Below, one piece after another: positions 35,300-47,232 of a DNA stretch of 64,000 nucleotides; the first letter of the stretch is position 1; each line of letters opens with the position of its first letter. The notes under the pieces are model-generated. The model did not search any database. It was not told the DNA's origin and worked only from the letters and a program-made list of their open reading frames with translations. The DNA comes from Lumnitzera littorea (Eukaryota > Streptophyta > Magnoliopsida > Myrtales > Combretaceae): positions 90,981,925 to 91,045,924 of the forward strand of contig JAMXBB010000007.1 in NCBI GenBank assembly GCA_024138015.1. Direction: 5' to 3'. A program made the translations under genes and the position numbers.

Positions 35300-36912
35300 G
35301 TTTATCAATGAAGCATTTTTCTAAAAGTCCAGCGGCGGTTACCAGGGGGGAAAAGGTATGAAAATGCCCGAAAAATTGTTATCTTGTATTATCTTTCCTG
35401 AGCTACTTTGTTAGGAACATAGTAAATGTAATTTTAAATGATTCATTTGGTTTTTGTTGATTCATTATAGATCAGATGTTTGCATTATCAATGTCAAATG
35501 TATCTCTATGGAAAGGAGGCTTGCATATTCATGGTAGATACTCTCTCTAAATACATATTTCCTCTTTGAATTTCATTGAACCATTGCCACATTTTTCTGT
35601 TAGTGACTGTGTTTTACCCTTGACTTTTAATTTCCAACTCTTCTGTTTTATGATTTTGTGGCAATTGGGAGGAATTTTTTGTACTGCGTGATTTATAAAA
35701 TTTGTCTTGGACAGCTGGTAGATTTCTGCTTATATGTTAGATGTCTTCATGAAGTATGTCTTCAAAAATAGGGAAATAAGATTAAACGGCATTTCGAGGG
35801 ATAATGCTAGGATGACCTCTTACATATTGTTTGACTTAAATATCGTACTCCACTGAACCTTGTCCTTTACATGCTAGTATTTCAACCTTTGTTAACCCTT
35901 CTTATTTCTGTCCACCCATGTGTGCATTTTAACCAATATCTCGTCACCTTAGGAAAGGAAAAGGTGACAAGTAAGCATACACAAAATGTGCCAACTAGAA
36001 TAATAATAATATAAAAATTCAATCGAGCATGACATTCAGCAATATCAAAATTGAAATATTAAATTGGCATTTTTCTTTTGGGTATACGTCTCTTAAATTT
36101 TAGGCAAATTTTTAAACAAAAAGATAATTTGTAATTTAAGTCCTCCAGTTATTGCCCATGTGGGATTATCCTGGACCAAGAAAAAGTGCTTTTAGCCCTC
36201 GAAAACTCTCGAAATGGTGCATCTGCCTCCTCATGGTGCTAGTAAAACTCCCCAGTGTCATGACTCATGGAAGACTATATGATTAGTTACTAGCACGTAC
36301 CAATTTAAATCTTTTGGAGGTAAATTTACTTTTTGATCTTCTGAGATGATCTATCGCCCTCTCGCTTTCCAATTTTAGTCTCGATCAGTTCACAAAATTG
36401 ATTGACGGATTTCCTGCCTGATGCATTCTGTTAAGGCAGTATTGGAAAAACTATGGATAAGATGATTTTGGGGATAAACTATGAAAAGAAAATACTGTAT
36501 AAATTAATTAAAATGGTAGCCTGTCCAAATAGATCTTATTATTAGCTTTTTATTTCTATGCTTAATGCAGTGTTGCATGAATTTATCCTGCTGGAAGCTC
36601 CTCTGAAGCTCGTCATTTTAATGGCTAGAACAGAAGCTTCACATTGTTAGGTAATTTTTCAGATGGAGTGCCTGGTGAAAACACATGGGAAGGCCAAAAG
36701 AAGGAATATTAAAATTCATAGAAAGTAGAAACCAATGGCAAGCATTTCATATGCATATATTTGATGACTTGAATTCAGAGAAACACAAGGAAAATCGAAG
36801 ACATGCATTTCTACAAATTTTAATATAGGATGCATCTGCAACTGCATCAGTTGCATATGTTGTTTTGTTTTGCAATCAGAATGAGAGAAACTCGCAAACA
36901 ATACAAACTTAA
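35300..36912. other. TM9 gene 3'UTR and intergenic DNA
   Basis: The 3'UTR begins after the TGA at 35,297-35,299. No canonical AATAAA signal stands out in the first few hundred bases. No further gene or element was recognised. Confidence 0.5.
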
Positions 36913-38708
36913 TCAGACAATAACATGTTTACATCCTTGGACCCCTTTGTTGACACTCGAAATTTCTGACATCGGTTCATTCAAAGCCTTCAGCAAGGTT
37001 TCCGATTCCCAAACATCGGCGAAGTATGAGTGACTTGAGGCAAGTAAGAAGTGGAAGTCAGCGTTTGAACGATAAAGTTTGCACCAAGTTGATCCGAAAT
37101 AATTGTCAATGTTGTTGATATGCTCCTCTAGGTAGAAGTCATCCACATGTAGAATGGAAAGATCCTTTTGAGAGTGCTCTCATTAAATGTAAAAACCTTT
37201 TATAAAATTATGAATTTTGATATACGATTAAATAAATTTACGATTTTATTGATTTTATACGATTCTTTTGATTCTATAGATTTAAATAAATAATAGAATC
37301 GTAATTTTGATAATTATGTTTATTAGTAATTTTTGCTTTCTGTAGAACCTTTAAATCTTGCAAGTTCCTAACAATGCTCCCATAGAACAAAGATAAGGAT
37401 GCAATATAAGTTGGAGCATCCAAACAGGATAACTCATAAGCCAAAAGGTTTCTCAATACAACATTTGAGTCGTCATCTATCAACAACGTAGGAATCTTGA
37501 ACATAAAACCCTTCAACTTAATATCGAGATGGTGGTTAGCGTTGGGATTTTTCTTTATCCACACACTAGATGATGTCAACTGTTGGATGTTCCGAATACT
37601 TTGGTGTGTATAGCTATTGATATTGTTTTGTGGATTGAAGTCTTTGGGAGGATTGAAGCTGCATAGAACAGCTAGGTTGAAATAGAGCTAGTAGATTTTT
37701 GCAATCATTAGGAATATCAGAAGGTGGAGAAACGGCAGCCCTATCGGGTCTTAGAGGCTTGAAAAATTTTAGTGCGAGTATTTTCAACGATGGTTCATCT
37801 ACTGTTGCACTTGTGAGCTGAAAAAGCTGAGTGAGTATGAATAGTGGAAGTTGGTTTTCCATCAACAACATTTTTAGACGAAGGATTGGTAAGATCCTAC
37901 GAGTTGTGAAGATGGGACCATCAATATGTTCACCCTATTCAAAATCAACAAAAGATTTTCATTAGATATGATAGGGAGTTGTGGTGAAGTCTACATGAAG
38001 TTTATGCATAATTTAGTGACACTGTTAGATATTGTCCGAGTTGGATTTATTTGAACCGGAACTTCTTCATGGGTGGACCAATGAACCTACAAATTGAATC
38101 ATGTTTACAACTCACTAGGTCTGAGTTCCTCAAAATCCTACTCCATGAAAAAACCGTGAAACCGAAATGTGCAAAGAAAAATGCAAGAATGCATACATAT
38201 ATGGACCCACCCATATTTGGGAAGAGCTCATTATACCTGAGATCTCCCGTAATTCAAGCGCATGAGGTTGACAATGAAGCATTCATCAAGCACCATCATC
38301 TTTACAAGGGCATCACTACTAATATTTGGAAATTTTTCAAAATAAGAATTTCTTGTTTCTTCTTCGAAGTCTTTCACGGCTTTGATAAAGATCTTTAAGC
38401 CTAGGATTGCCTGTGCTCAATATACTAGAGAGAAGCCGCTTCTTATGGGCATTCGTGGCCGGTAAGCCTCTCTTTTCATAATGAATCGGACCTATGGTGA
38501 TGATGGTAGGCTTAAATGGGTTGCTTGCATAAGCTAATGTCGGTCCATACTCGCCCTTACGGTGGTTTAAACGCTCACCCTGAGTGGAGGGTCCAAACCC
38601 TAGCTCAAGTACTGAGTCGTTGAGAAACATTTCTCCACCACCTAATTCACCAGGATGTAAACCCAACTCTGGAATGGGATCCATCCCAGCAATTTTATCA
38701 TTATCCAT
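36913..38708 (-). pseudogene. DUF247 (PF03140) family gene, broken
   Basis: Plant DUF247 protein on the minus strand. A likely start at 38,708 (MDNDKIAGMDPIPELG) leads to FKPTIITIGPIHYEKRGL and AHKKRLL, the family N-terminal block. Near 38,395 a one-base shift is needed to continue into IKAVKDFEEETRN and DALVKMMVLDECFIV. A plausible intron follows (donor CAG|GTATAA at 38,237/38,236, acceptor GAATAG|GGTG at 37,935/37,934, 302 nt). It joins in frame to GEHIDGPIFTTRRILPILR and MENQLPLFILTQLF. A second shift near 37,650 is needed to reach HHLDIKLKGFMFKIPTLLID and NVVLRNLLAYE. After about 37,315 an AT-rich insertion of roughly 130 bp interrupts it before DDFYLEEHINNIDNYF and a shortened end at 36,913 lacking the usual C-terminal membrane anchor. 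DUF247 proteins are of mostly unknown role; two act in grass self-incompatibility. Probably a recent pseudogene, unless the shifts are sequencing errors. Confidence 0.8.
37185..37315. other. AT-rich insertion in the DUF247 relic
   Basis: About 130 bp with repeated TACGATT and GAATCGTA words, interrupting the protein between ITNKHN and the LHVDDFYLEEH block. It could be a decayed MITE, but terminal inverted repeats and a target duplication were not established. Confidence 0.4.
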
Positions 38709-38719
38709 TTCTTTCTACC

Positions 38720-38721
<2 letters not shown>

Positions 38722-38750
<29 letters not shown>
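38722..38750. repeat. (TTA)n microsatellite
   Basis: An uninterrupted run of TTA/ATT trinucleotides just upstream (minus strand) of the DUF247 start, in the likely 5' leader. Confidence 0.95.
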
Positions 38751-38759
38751 TTAGGTTGG

Positions 38760-40391
38760 AATTTAAGACAATGCGGTGCTCCATTTGTAAGAAATGGCAC
38801 CTATTTATAAGCGTAGCCTAGAGCGTGTGTGCTCCTTTCTCCTTGGAAGACAAGCGCTAAGTCAAGTCAATTGAATTTGAGATATTTTGATATGCAAAGT
38901 TGCAAGAGAAAGAAAGAAAGAAAAAGATATTCCAACTACTTGAAACCCATCAAATTAAGGGGGCAGAAAGAAAAAAAAACCCATTAAATTAAGACCATAC
39001 GTTTCATTTTTAAATTTATTAAATGTCAATTTATCAGGAAAAAAAAAAACTATTTGTCCCCTATTACTCTTTACTTGTATTATCAAGTATGTAGGCAGCT
39101 TATTACAAACTAGAAGGAAACTAATTACAATTCAAAAAACAATTGATATCTATTGTATTAAAGAGAAAATCTTTTTTTAACTACTTATACTTAACAATTT
39201 AATATTATATAATTTTAATTATTAAATATATTAACATGATAGTTAAAATAATAATAATAATAAACTTATATCATAAAATTTTTAACCATCATGTTTAACT
39301 ACATAGTTATCATTTTCTATTGTACATATTTATATAGTTACTATTCTTTTATTTGTCCATTACTTTAATTGTTCAATATTCTTATTATTTCGAAAATTAA
39401 TTACATTTTTTATTTCTAGTTTTTTTTTTCTTTATTTTTTTTTTTGTAGTTTTGGTACATATAATATGGATGTGTCATCTGATAGTTATTGAAAAAGCAT
39501 TGACAAATAATGCCCAAAATGTTTTGCACTATTATATATATATATATATATATATAATGTACTATGGCCTTGCCTGTTTGTGGATCCATCGATAGACATG
39601 ACGTGGATTTGTCCAGACCCATGGACTTGATGGCTTCGATGAGTCACAATTTCTTTTGTGTTTTTTTTTTTTTGTTAAATGGACAAGCATGTAAAGAAGA
39701 ATAAGATAGTAATATAAAATGCACAATTGAAAGATTAAATAATTAAATGACATTAAAATTAAGAAAAAAATTAAACTAATTCTATGTGAAATGGAAAAAA
39801 AGTTATTGGTCATTAATGATATTTAATGTATTATTGATAGCATATTAGGAAGAGAGGAGTCGTTCTAATTCAAAGTGCTTAATGATTTATCGATAGAACA
39901 ATTCTTATATCAAACAAGTCTATATAAAACAGTTTTCTATGATCAAACCAAGGCTAAAGCTTCATTCCCTACATTTAAAAGAAAAAAAAAATTTCCTTCA
40001 AGTTAATATTATTTGAGGCATATGAGAGGAATTTTAACTTTTATAGAGTTGGTAAAGCCTTGCAAATACGATGTTCTTTTAACAAATGGTTCGTTTTGTT
40101 GACTTATCTATTCTCTTTCTTCACCTTTGATACCACCTACTGTAGTGGGCATGATTTACTTAGTCCACCAAGCACCAAAGGTTAATCATAAGGATTATGA
40201 TTTTGAATTTGTTCACAAGCATCTAATAGATAAGGAACCTTAAATTAGATCTAAGAGTTTAGCAAGTAATTTCATGTGTACTCATGTTAACAACAGTATG
40301 GCAAATAGACTTTTGTAGGAACCTTCGTTTCCCTATCTTGATGAACATAGGATTGTGGTGCACCTAAATGGAAAATTTTTAAATTCCAAGG
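38760..40391. other. AT-rich intergenic DNA with (AT)n tract
   Basis: No gene recognised. A pure (AT)n run lies at about 39,533-39,556 and poly(T) runs at 39,419-39,446 and 39,661-39,673. The last five bases (40,387-40,391, CAAGG) form the left target duplication of element D. The final 300 bp could be the left part of the copia relic that resumes at 58,513, but no motif confirms it. Confidence 0.5.
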
Positions 40392-40907
40392 TGTTATTGG
40401 TAGAGAATAGTGTGTGGTTTGGATCTTATAAAGAAAAAAAAATTAAGCTAAAAGGGTATTAGGTTTAGTTCAACGTAATCATTCTGATGTTTAAGTTAGT
40501 ATTTAGATATGAGAGTAAGTGAGTAAAAGAGAGAGTGTATTTTAGGAGTGTAAAGAGTTCTTATAGTGCTTATCCCCCCATATTTATAAGCGTTTATATG
40601 ATGACCATAGTGTCATATCATTCTTAATCATGGACCATTTAGCAGCTCATCAATTCATATATGTGCCTAAAGACGTGGAGTAGTGGATATTTATGTAATC
40701 AGGTCATGTAGATACTTAACTGTTCTCTCCTCTTCTCAAATTCAAACCACTTAAGTATATAAGCTGAGCTTTTTAGCCCATTAGATTGGCCAAGCCCAAA
40801 AACCTGCAAGTTGTTAGGATAAGTTGCTTCATTGATCTCAACAAAGCAGAACAACTCCATATAAAAAGTGTTAAGCTGTAGTCAGGAGTAAAATTACTCC
40901 ATTATTA
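40392..40907 (-). repeat. Element D 3' LTR
   Basis: 516 bp, starting TGTTATTGGTAGAGAATAGT on the plus strand and ending ...ACTCCATTATTA. It pairs with 57,996-58,512 over its whole length, for example GTGTATTTTAGGAGTGTA, TTCTTAATCATGGACYAT and AGATTGGCCAAGC. The final CA has become TA. Confidence 0.88.
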
Positions 40908-40926
40908 GCCCCTTTTGCCCCCCCAT
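40908..40926 (-). other. Element D polypurine tract
   Basis: On the minus strand this reads GGGGGGCAAAAGGGGC immediately before the LTR, typical of Tat-like elements. It confirms that the low-coordinate LTR is the 3' one. Confidence 0.75.
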
Positions 40927-41001
40927 AGCCGCGCGCCACCCCCCACCACCTCCTCAACTCCTGTAGTTGAGAATTTGATTATAGGAGTACAAGACATCCA
41001 G

Positions 41002-41107
41002 TTGAGGATGGTGCTTATAGTTCACTATGTGGCTATCAAGGATGGTGCTAGGCCGATGAGCAGGCCATTTGAGGATGGTGCTTATAGTTCGCTATGTGGC
41101 TATCAAG
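41002..41107. repeat. Direct duplication near the 3' end of element D
   Basis: A 39-bp block starting TTGAGGATGGTGCTTATAGT and ending GGCTATCAAG occurs at 41,002-41,040 and again at 41,069-41,107 with one difference, a period of 67 bp. Confidence 0.85.
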
Positions 41108-41639
41108 CAATGTAGTCATGCATCCAATTGATATCCTTTATCTAATATTCACCAAGACATATGTTATTGACTTTTATATCAAAAGTCCTAACTTTTGGTT
41201 TTCTACTAACTCTTTATTTGTACTCGTGCATAGGACAACTGTCAAATTTGTCATCATTCAGTATATACATCAGTAATTGATGATGACACGGTATCCATTA
41301 GATCTCTAACGTTGAATACGTATCCTCCATCTACATCTAACAGTCAAATCATGCTTTGAATCTTGATTAACCCTATTTTCGTTATCTAAGAGGGAATGGT
41401 CAGATCAATTGGTATAAAACCTTTGAAAAAATTTCAGTTTTTGCCTTGTTATTCTTTCTTTTGAAATCTTACTTCTTGCACAAAATTTTCTATATCCTTC
41501 CTTTGATTCCCCTTCAACTTTCTATTCAATCAGTTTTTTCATTTCATCAGGTATAGTTAGAAGCAAAATCCGCTTTGTTACTCTAATTGATTCTAAGGCT
41601 AATCCTTCTTTCCCCCATAAGACGACTAGGTCAACTTCA

Positions 41640-43281
41640 ACTTCAGGTAACTTGGTAGATAGTGCAATGGAAAGGTAGGAGAAGCTTGCTCACATTAAAG
41701 CTCTTCCATTAGATAAATATCCGGATGATGGAGAAGATGAATCACCCATTAGGTACCTCTACAACAATGTAGTTTTTAATATTGATGTGCTTAATGGAGT
41801 GGTAAGTGGTATGATTAGGACAATTGTTTCGAAATACAATAAATACTTTCGAGATCTTCTGCTTAAATGGAACTTACGTAGATCAAGGGTAGACGAGAGG
41901 GTGTGTTTCCCTCTTGAGCATGAATTCTACCTTTATTTGAAATATTTCGATTTTGGGTTGAGCTTACCCTTTTCCTTCATTCCAAAAGCAATTTTTCAAT
42001 TACTTCCGTATATTACTAGGTATGTTCTCTTCAAACATATACAGGCTTCTTGTTGCTTTTGAGATAATTTGTGAGGAGCTTAAGGTTAGAGTTAGTACAC
42101 ATCCATTTAGATTGTTTTGTTTTTTTTTTTTTAAGATCAAAAGGCAGCTTAATGATTGGTTCTATGTAGCAGCACTACATGGTTGGAAGTTCATAGATAG
42201 TTTAGAATCCAAGATCCATGAATGGCATGATAAATACATTTTGGTTAGGTCAAATGAGGATTTGGACTTCTATAACTAATGGACTGAATCCATTCGGACT
42301 AAAGACATAAAGTTGTTGCCAAATGATGCTAATATTGCCAAGAAAATTTAAGATAGGCAATGTAACAAGATGTTCTTTTAGGATACGAAGAGGATTATTA
42401 CACGATATGGGAAAGGAGAGGCTATATTCCTTAATGACAAAGGTGGGGTTTGATCCACCTACTGTGCCGAGCTAAGCTACAAAAAAGGGGAAGCCGATCT
42501 TTGTTACTTATGAAGGTGATTTACTGCCTTTAATCTTTTCCTGGTACAAATTTGTAAGTTTCTTATATTTTCTTTGTTGTAATAGTTTTCCTTTCTACAA
42601 ATATGGGTATAGGTGATATGGACTCCAAAAAGTTGTCAACCTAAGCTAAGTCTAAAAAGCAGAAGTTGGATAGGCGTACTACCAATGCCACTATAAGCCA
42701 CGTTATGGTGAAGCAACAAACTACTAAAGAGCAAGTCATCAAAGAAGAGACCATTATGGAGAAAAAGAAGGAGCTACCCATCTTGTGGATGGACAAACGG
42801 CAGGTTAAGAGAAGGCTCTTAAAATTGTTCAAAAGGGGGACTATCTGGTAGACTAAGTCAAGTTGTTGCCACAAGGAATGTCATGAAGGCTGCTTTGTTT
42901 AAGGTTGTGGATAGCTTTATAGAACCTTCATCAGTGCTAAGCTCGAAGAAAAGGAAGGGGAAGGAGCTTACTGGAGAGCCTCCATCCAAGAAAAGCAAGG
43001 AAATGGATGAGAGTATTAAGGCAACCATGAGAGAAAAGGCTCTAAGCATTAAGTATGCCAAGTTTGTTCCTCAAATTGTGAACAGTCATTACTATGTTCT
43101 ATGTTGGAAGCACACCATCTTAGATACTAACTCTACTTTAGGCGATAGGATGAAGTCCTTAGCCTTATTGAAAGGAATTATTTTGCCAAGGGATAGGAAC
43201 ATTGTAAAGAGAGATGTAGATAGAGTTGGTAGAAGTAACAAAGGCCACATCATTGCAAAGCTATATGATGTAATTTTTTGA
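41640..43281 (+). pseudogene. Antisense ORF of element D, 'putative gypsy transposon' (PF04195-like)
   Basis: Plus-strand coding remnant opposite to D gag-pol. Pieces in different frames or split by stops read VCFPLEHEFYLYLKYFDFGL (near 41,900), IYRLLVAFEIICEELKV (near 42,040), RQLNDWFYVAALHGWKFI (near 42,145) and a lysine/glutamate-rich tail from about 42,680 to 43,281 (EEKKELPILWMDKRQ, KKRKGKELTGEPPSKKSKE). The FPLEH...YFDFGL...LP and RLLVAFEI parts resemble the plant domain named 'transposase (putative) gypsy type'. Antisense ORFs between integrase and the 3' LTR are described for Tat/Retand-type elements; their role is not settled. Apparent gaps may hide introns, but stops within blocks argue for decay. 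Confidence 0.65.
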
Positions 43282-43929
43282 AGGTTGTAACTTGTCTTGT
43301 CTTACATCTTTTACCTTACTACTAACCTTTTAGTTCATTATAGATCATAGTCACATCTTGACAGTCATTGACGAGGTCAAGGAAGAAATGAAGAAGGTAC
43401 ATCTAACCATCCTTTACTCTCTTACGTAGTCAAGAACTAACTGACTCATTAATGTTTTGCTGTAGAAAGTAAAGGAGGAGGCACTCTCGATAGTCACTCT
43501 AAGTCGGTAATACTAAGTTGGCAATAAAAGAAATTACTTCATAAAAAGTTTCTATAAGGTGTTTAGCTAGCTAAGGTTAAGATTTTAAAGATCTAAACCC
43601 AACTATGAACTCTCTTGCCTTGATTTTGCCAATGTCGATATTGATGATGCCAATGGTAACAATGAAGAAGAAGTCAATGATGAGGAGGGAGTTGAAGGTC
43701 ATGGACACGGTGATAATTAGTCGACCAATGCTAAAGCCCCAATAACTGTTGAAGAACCAATTGCAAAGGAAACCCCTTACAAATGAAAGGAAGCCTCTAG
43801 TTCCCCAGCTGAAGTATCTAATGCTAATAAGGATCCTAACTCCAATAAGGTCTTTGAAGGCTTAACCATGCAAGACATTGGCCTTAACCTTAGTCTGATT
43901 ACTAATTTTCATATATTGTTTTTCTGAAT
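43282..43929. other. Non-coding spacer of element D
   Basis: Lies between the antisense ORF and the end of D integrase. It has plus-strand acidic fragments near 43,620-43,720 (glutamate- and aspartate-rich) that may continue the antisense ORF, but no frame is open long enough to call. Confidence 0.4.
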
Positions 43930-45861
43930 ATTTTCTCTTGTTGAGATACCAACCTTTTAGTCTATAATAGAAGTTCTTTGTTATTATTTAACTTTCCAAT
44001 TTATGGCACATTTTATTTCATGCACTTTTGTTTTGTCTATTTGTAGACATATTTATTGAAAGTTCGTTAATTATGTAAGATCTAAACTATGTTCATAAGT
44101 TAAGCAAGTCTAACTCAATTGGTAAAATAGTTTTTGATCCAAAGGCTAACCTAAAATGTATCTCTCTTGTTGAAGTCCTATGAGTGGTTTTATATCCCTA
44201 TAAAATGTTGAGCAGCTCATCAGCCTATTTGCCTTTCACTTGATCAACTCTTCTCCTTAAACTATATAAAATAGTTTTGTTGATGGCCCCTACTTGTCCA
44301 TTTGTCTAGGGATGATCTATTAAAGTACAGTTCAATCGAATATCTTGCTTTTCACTGAAGTGCAAACCATTGTCGATTATTATTATGAAGGGGACTCCAA
44401 ACCTTAATAGAATAAAGTTGGAAACAAATGGCTTAATCTTTTACTCTGTAATCTTTGCTACTAGCTCGACTTCTACCTATTTAGTAAAATAATCCATGAC
44501 TATTATGAATTGTCGTTGTGCAGTAGCCTTGGGAAATAGTCTAAGTATATCAAGTCTCCATTAGATGAAAGGCCAAGGTTTAGTCAAATTATGTAATTTA
44601 TAAGAGGGTATGTCGCTCAATACTTCATGCTTATGGCATTGTAGGCATTGCCACATTATTGTCTTCGCATCCTCCTTCTTGGTCGGCTAATAATAGCTAA
44701 GCCTTAATACCTGAACATATAATGTCTAAGCTTTCATGTGATTACTACATACCCGTCAATGCAAATTAAAAAGAACTCATCTATCATCTCTTGGTGTAAG
44801 ACAACAAAAATAAGGTTGAGAAAGACTACGCTTGTATAGGTCGCTGTCGATTAGAGTAAAATTCATGGCTTAGTATATGAGCTTCCATGCTTCTTTTTTA
44901 TTTTTAGGTAGGACCCCATCCCTCAAATACTTCACAATTAGGTCCATCCATGACTTCTCTTTCAAATAGGGTTATTCATTAGATTGTCCCACTACTTCCA
45001 AACTCTTATTAGGCAGATATTCAATGAAAAGTTTATCATTCGTGTAAGAGAATGACTTGCTGGCTAATTTTGATAGTTTATTGGTGGTTATGTTCTCAGC
45101 TCTTAGGATTTTCTCAATTGTGAAGGATTGAAATACTTTTACAAGCGTTCGTACTACAACCAAGTACTTTCTCATTACTTCCTCTTTCGCTACATAGTTC
45201 CCTTTCACTTGGTTTATAATCAATTGCGAATCTAAAAAATCTCCTCTTTCTTAGCTCTAACTTCCTTTGCAAGTTTTAGCTCATCAATTAAAGCTTCATA
45301 CTCAGCCTTGTTATTGCTAACTGAAAAACCAAATTTCAACATATACTAAATTTTTACATTATGCAACCCTTGCAAAATGGCCTGCGCCACTTCCTTCCCT
45401 TGTGGAGGAACCATCCACATATAGATTTCAAGTAAGCTTCTCAACCATATCAATACTGTCCTCTTCTCTAGTGAATTTAACAACAAAATCTACTAAGACT
45501 TGAGCTTTTAACATTATTCTAGGCTTATACTGTACGGCATAGGAACTCAACTCTTAAAGCATATTTTATCATTCTTCTCAAGAAATCAAGTTGTCGCAAA
45601 GCCCATAGTAGTGATTGATTAGTAAGAACTATGATCTGATGAGCTCTAAAATATGACTTTAGTTTCCTTATCGATATCACCATGACTAGGAAAAACTTCT
45701 CAATCTTTATATATCTTTGCTCTAGGCCTTACAAGATGTGGCTCACATAATATATCAACTTGTGCACTTTTCCTTCCACTTGAACAATGATAGAGGAAAG
45801 AGCTCGGCGACTAACTGACAAATATAAGAATAGATCTTCCTTAAGAATGGGCATTGAAAGT
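43930..45861 (-). pseudogene. Element D RNase H and integrase remnant
   Basis: Minus strand. From 45,850 down: MPILKEDLFLYLSVSRRALS, HKLIYYVSHIL and RYIKIEKFFLVMV give the RT-RNase H connection of Tat-type polyproteins. The second RNase H part is at 45,223-44,972 (NQVKGNYVAKEEVMRKYL, FTIEKILRAEN). Integrase follows near 44,390 (FIIIIDNGLHFS) and 44,300 (HP.TNGQVGAIN). The catalytic glutamate expected after NGQV has become glycine. Several stops are present. The sequence upstream in the polyprotein continues beyond E at 55,840. Confidence 0.8.
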
Positions 45862-46744
45862 TGATAGGAATCGATCCCTTGAACCGATCACATGCAGCCG
45901 AGCTAGAGGACTCTAAGGACTCGCTCGGAGGATAGTAGCTCTAAGCCATAGCCGAGGGAAGGATTCCTATCATCAGCTGATTTCCTATTGACCTGACTAT
46001 TAGATCCTTACGTGCATTAGATCCACCCTTGTTTAGTAGCAACACTTTATCCTTAGAGACAGCCTAAGAGTAGTCGAGGCGAGCTCTTGATCTAACCACA
46101 AGCATCTAACCCTGAATCAAGCTGACTTCTCTTAAAAAAAAAAAACTAACTGGTCCCTGACGTGGTCCACATTAGGTCAGCCCTTAACCATAAGCGTTGC
46201 TCTATTTCTAGTTATGTTGTACAATATTTCTCTCATCCAAGCAACACATGTCTTCTAACACAACATTCCAGAATGATTATTTCTTTTTCATACTAAATAT
46301 TCTTGTCTTTTTTACTCTTTTTAGTATGTCTTATATAACCTAGTTGTACAATACCCTTTTGTCTTTTTATACATGTAAAGTAACCCTAGTGAACGGGTAT
46401 ATAAACCTCCACTTTCTTATATGTAAACGACAATCATTTTTCATCAATATCAGATTATTTAAGTATCCTTTAAGTAACCTTAGCGTTCTCGTTACCCTTC
46501 AACTTTTATCTATTCCCTTTAGTAAGGAGCAAGGGTGATTATCTATTCCCTTTAGTAAGGAGCAAGGGTAAGTAACCCTTCAGTTCGGACTGGTATATCA
46601 TATCCAATGGATTGTAGGTCGAGTAGAATCGAGTGATGCGTCATATCCATTTAGTAGGTGCTTGGGTTTTGCTACCTTTTCTTCTGTTTCTTTTCAGTTC
46701 GTTTCATTGTAGTGCTTCTCCATGTGTCTAACCCCAAAAATGCA
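45862..46744 (+). repeat. Element E 5' LTR
   Basis: 883 bp, starting TGATAGGAATCGATCCC and ending near AAAAATGCA. A TATA-like GGTATATAAACC is at about 46,396. A 33-bp tandem duplication at 46,508-46,573 (ATCTATTCCCTTTAGTAAGG...) is present once in the other LTR. Confidence 0.85.
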
Positions 46745-46754
46745 TCAGCTTTGT

Positions 46755-46766
46755 TAGTATTAGAGA
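46755..46766 (+). other. Element E primer binding site
   Basis: TAGTATTAGAGA, three changes from TGGTATCAGAGC, followed by ATGGCTCC. It fits initiator-Met tRNA priming. Confidence 0.65.
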
Positions 46767-47232
46767 ATGGCTCCAAAAAGGAGTGTGTGAAGTTACAGTG
46801 AAGTTTTATTCGCTTTACTATTAGTGGCCACTTTGTTTCTTCCATAGCTATTATAGTGTGTTTGTGTGATAGCAAATGTGGTTTCATTATTATTCTATTC
46901 TTACTCTATTTTTCATTACAAAAATAGAGTAAGTTTGTTTATATTTTGTTTAAGTGACTATTAGGTAGTAAGATTGTTCGTAAGTTATTAATTTGTATGA
47001 TAAGTATTGCACTATATCAGATTTGAGTGTTCAAGGTGTTATTGGAGACTAGAGTAATAGTACTTAACTTGGTCATGTTCATAATAATAGTAACACATAT
47101 GGTTCGTTGACAACAAACTTGATAGACTCATAAACCTTATTAAGAGTCTAGTCATGGTAATGCAAATAAATAGGCAACAACCTTAAGGTATGCCATTGCA
47201 AAATCTACCTGACAATGTTCAAGAGAGGGGTT
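46767..47232. other. Element E untranslated leader
   Basis: Between the primer site and the first gag ATG at 47,233. AT-rich, no open frame of note. Confidence 0.6.
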
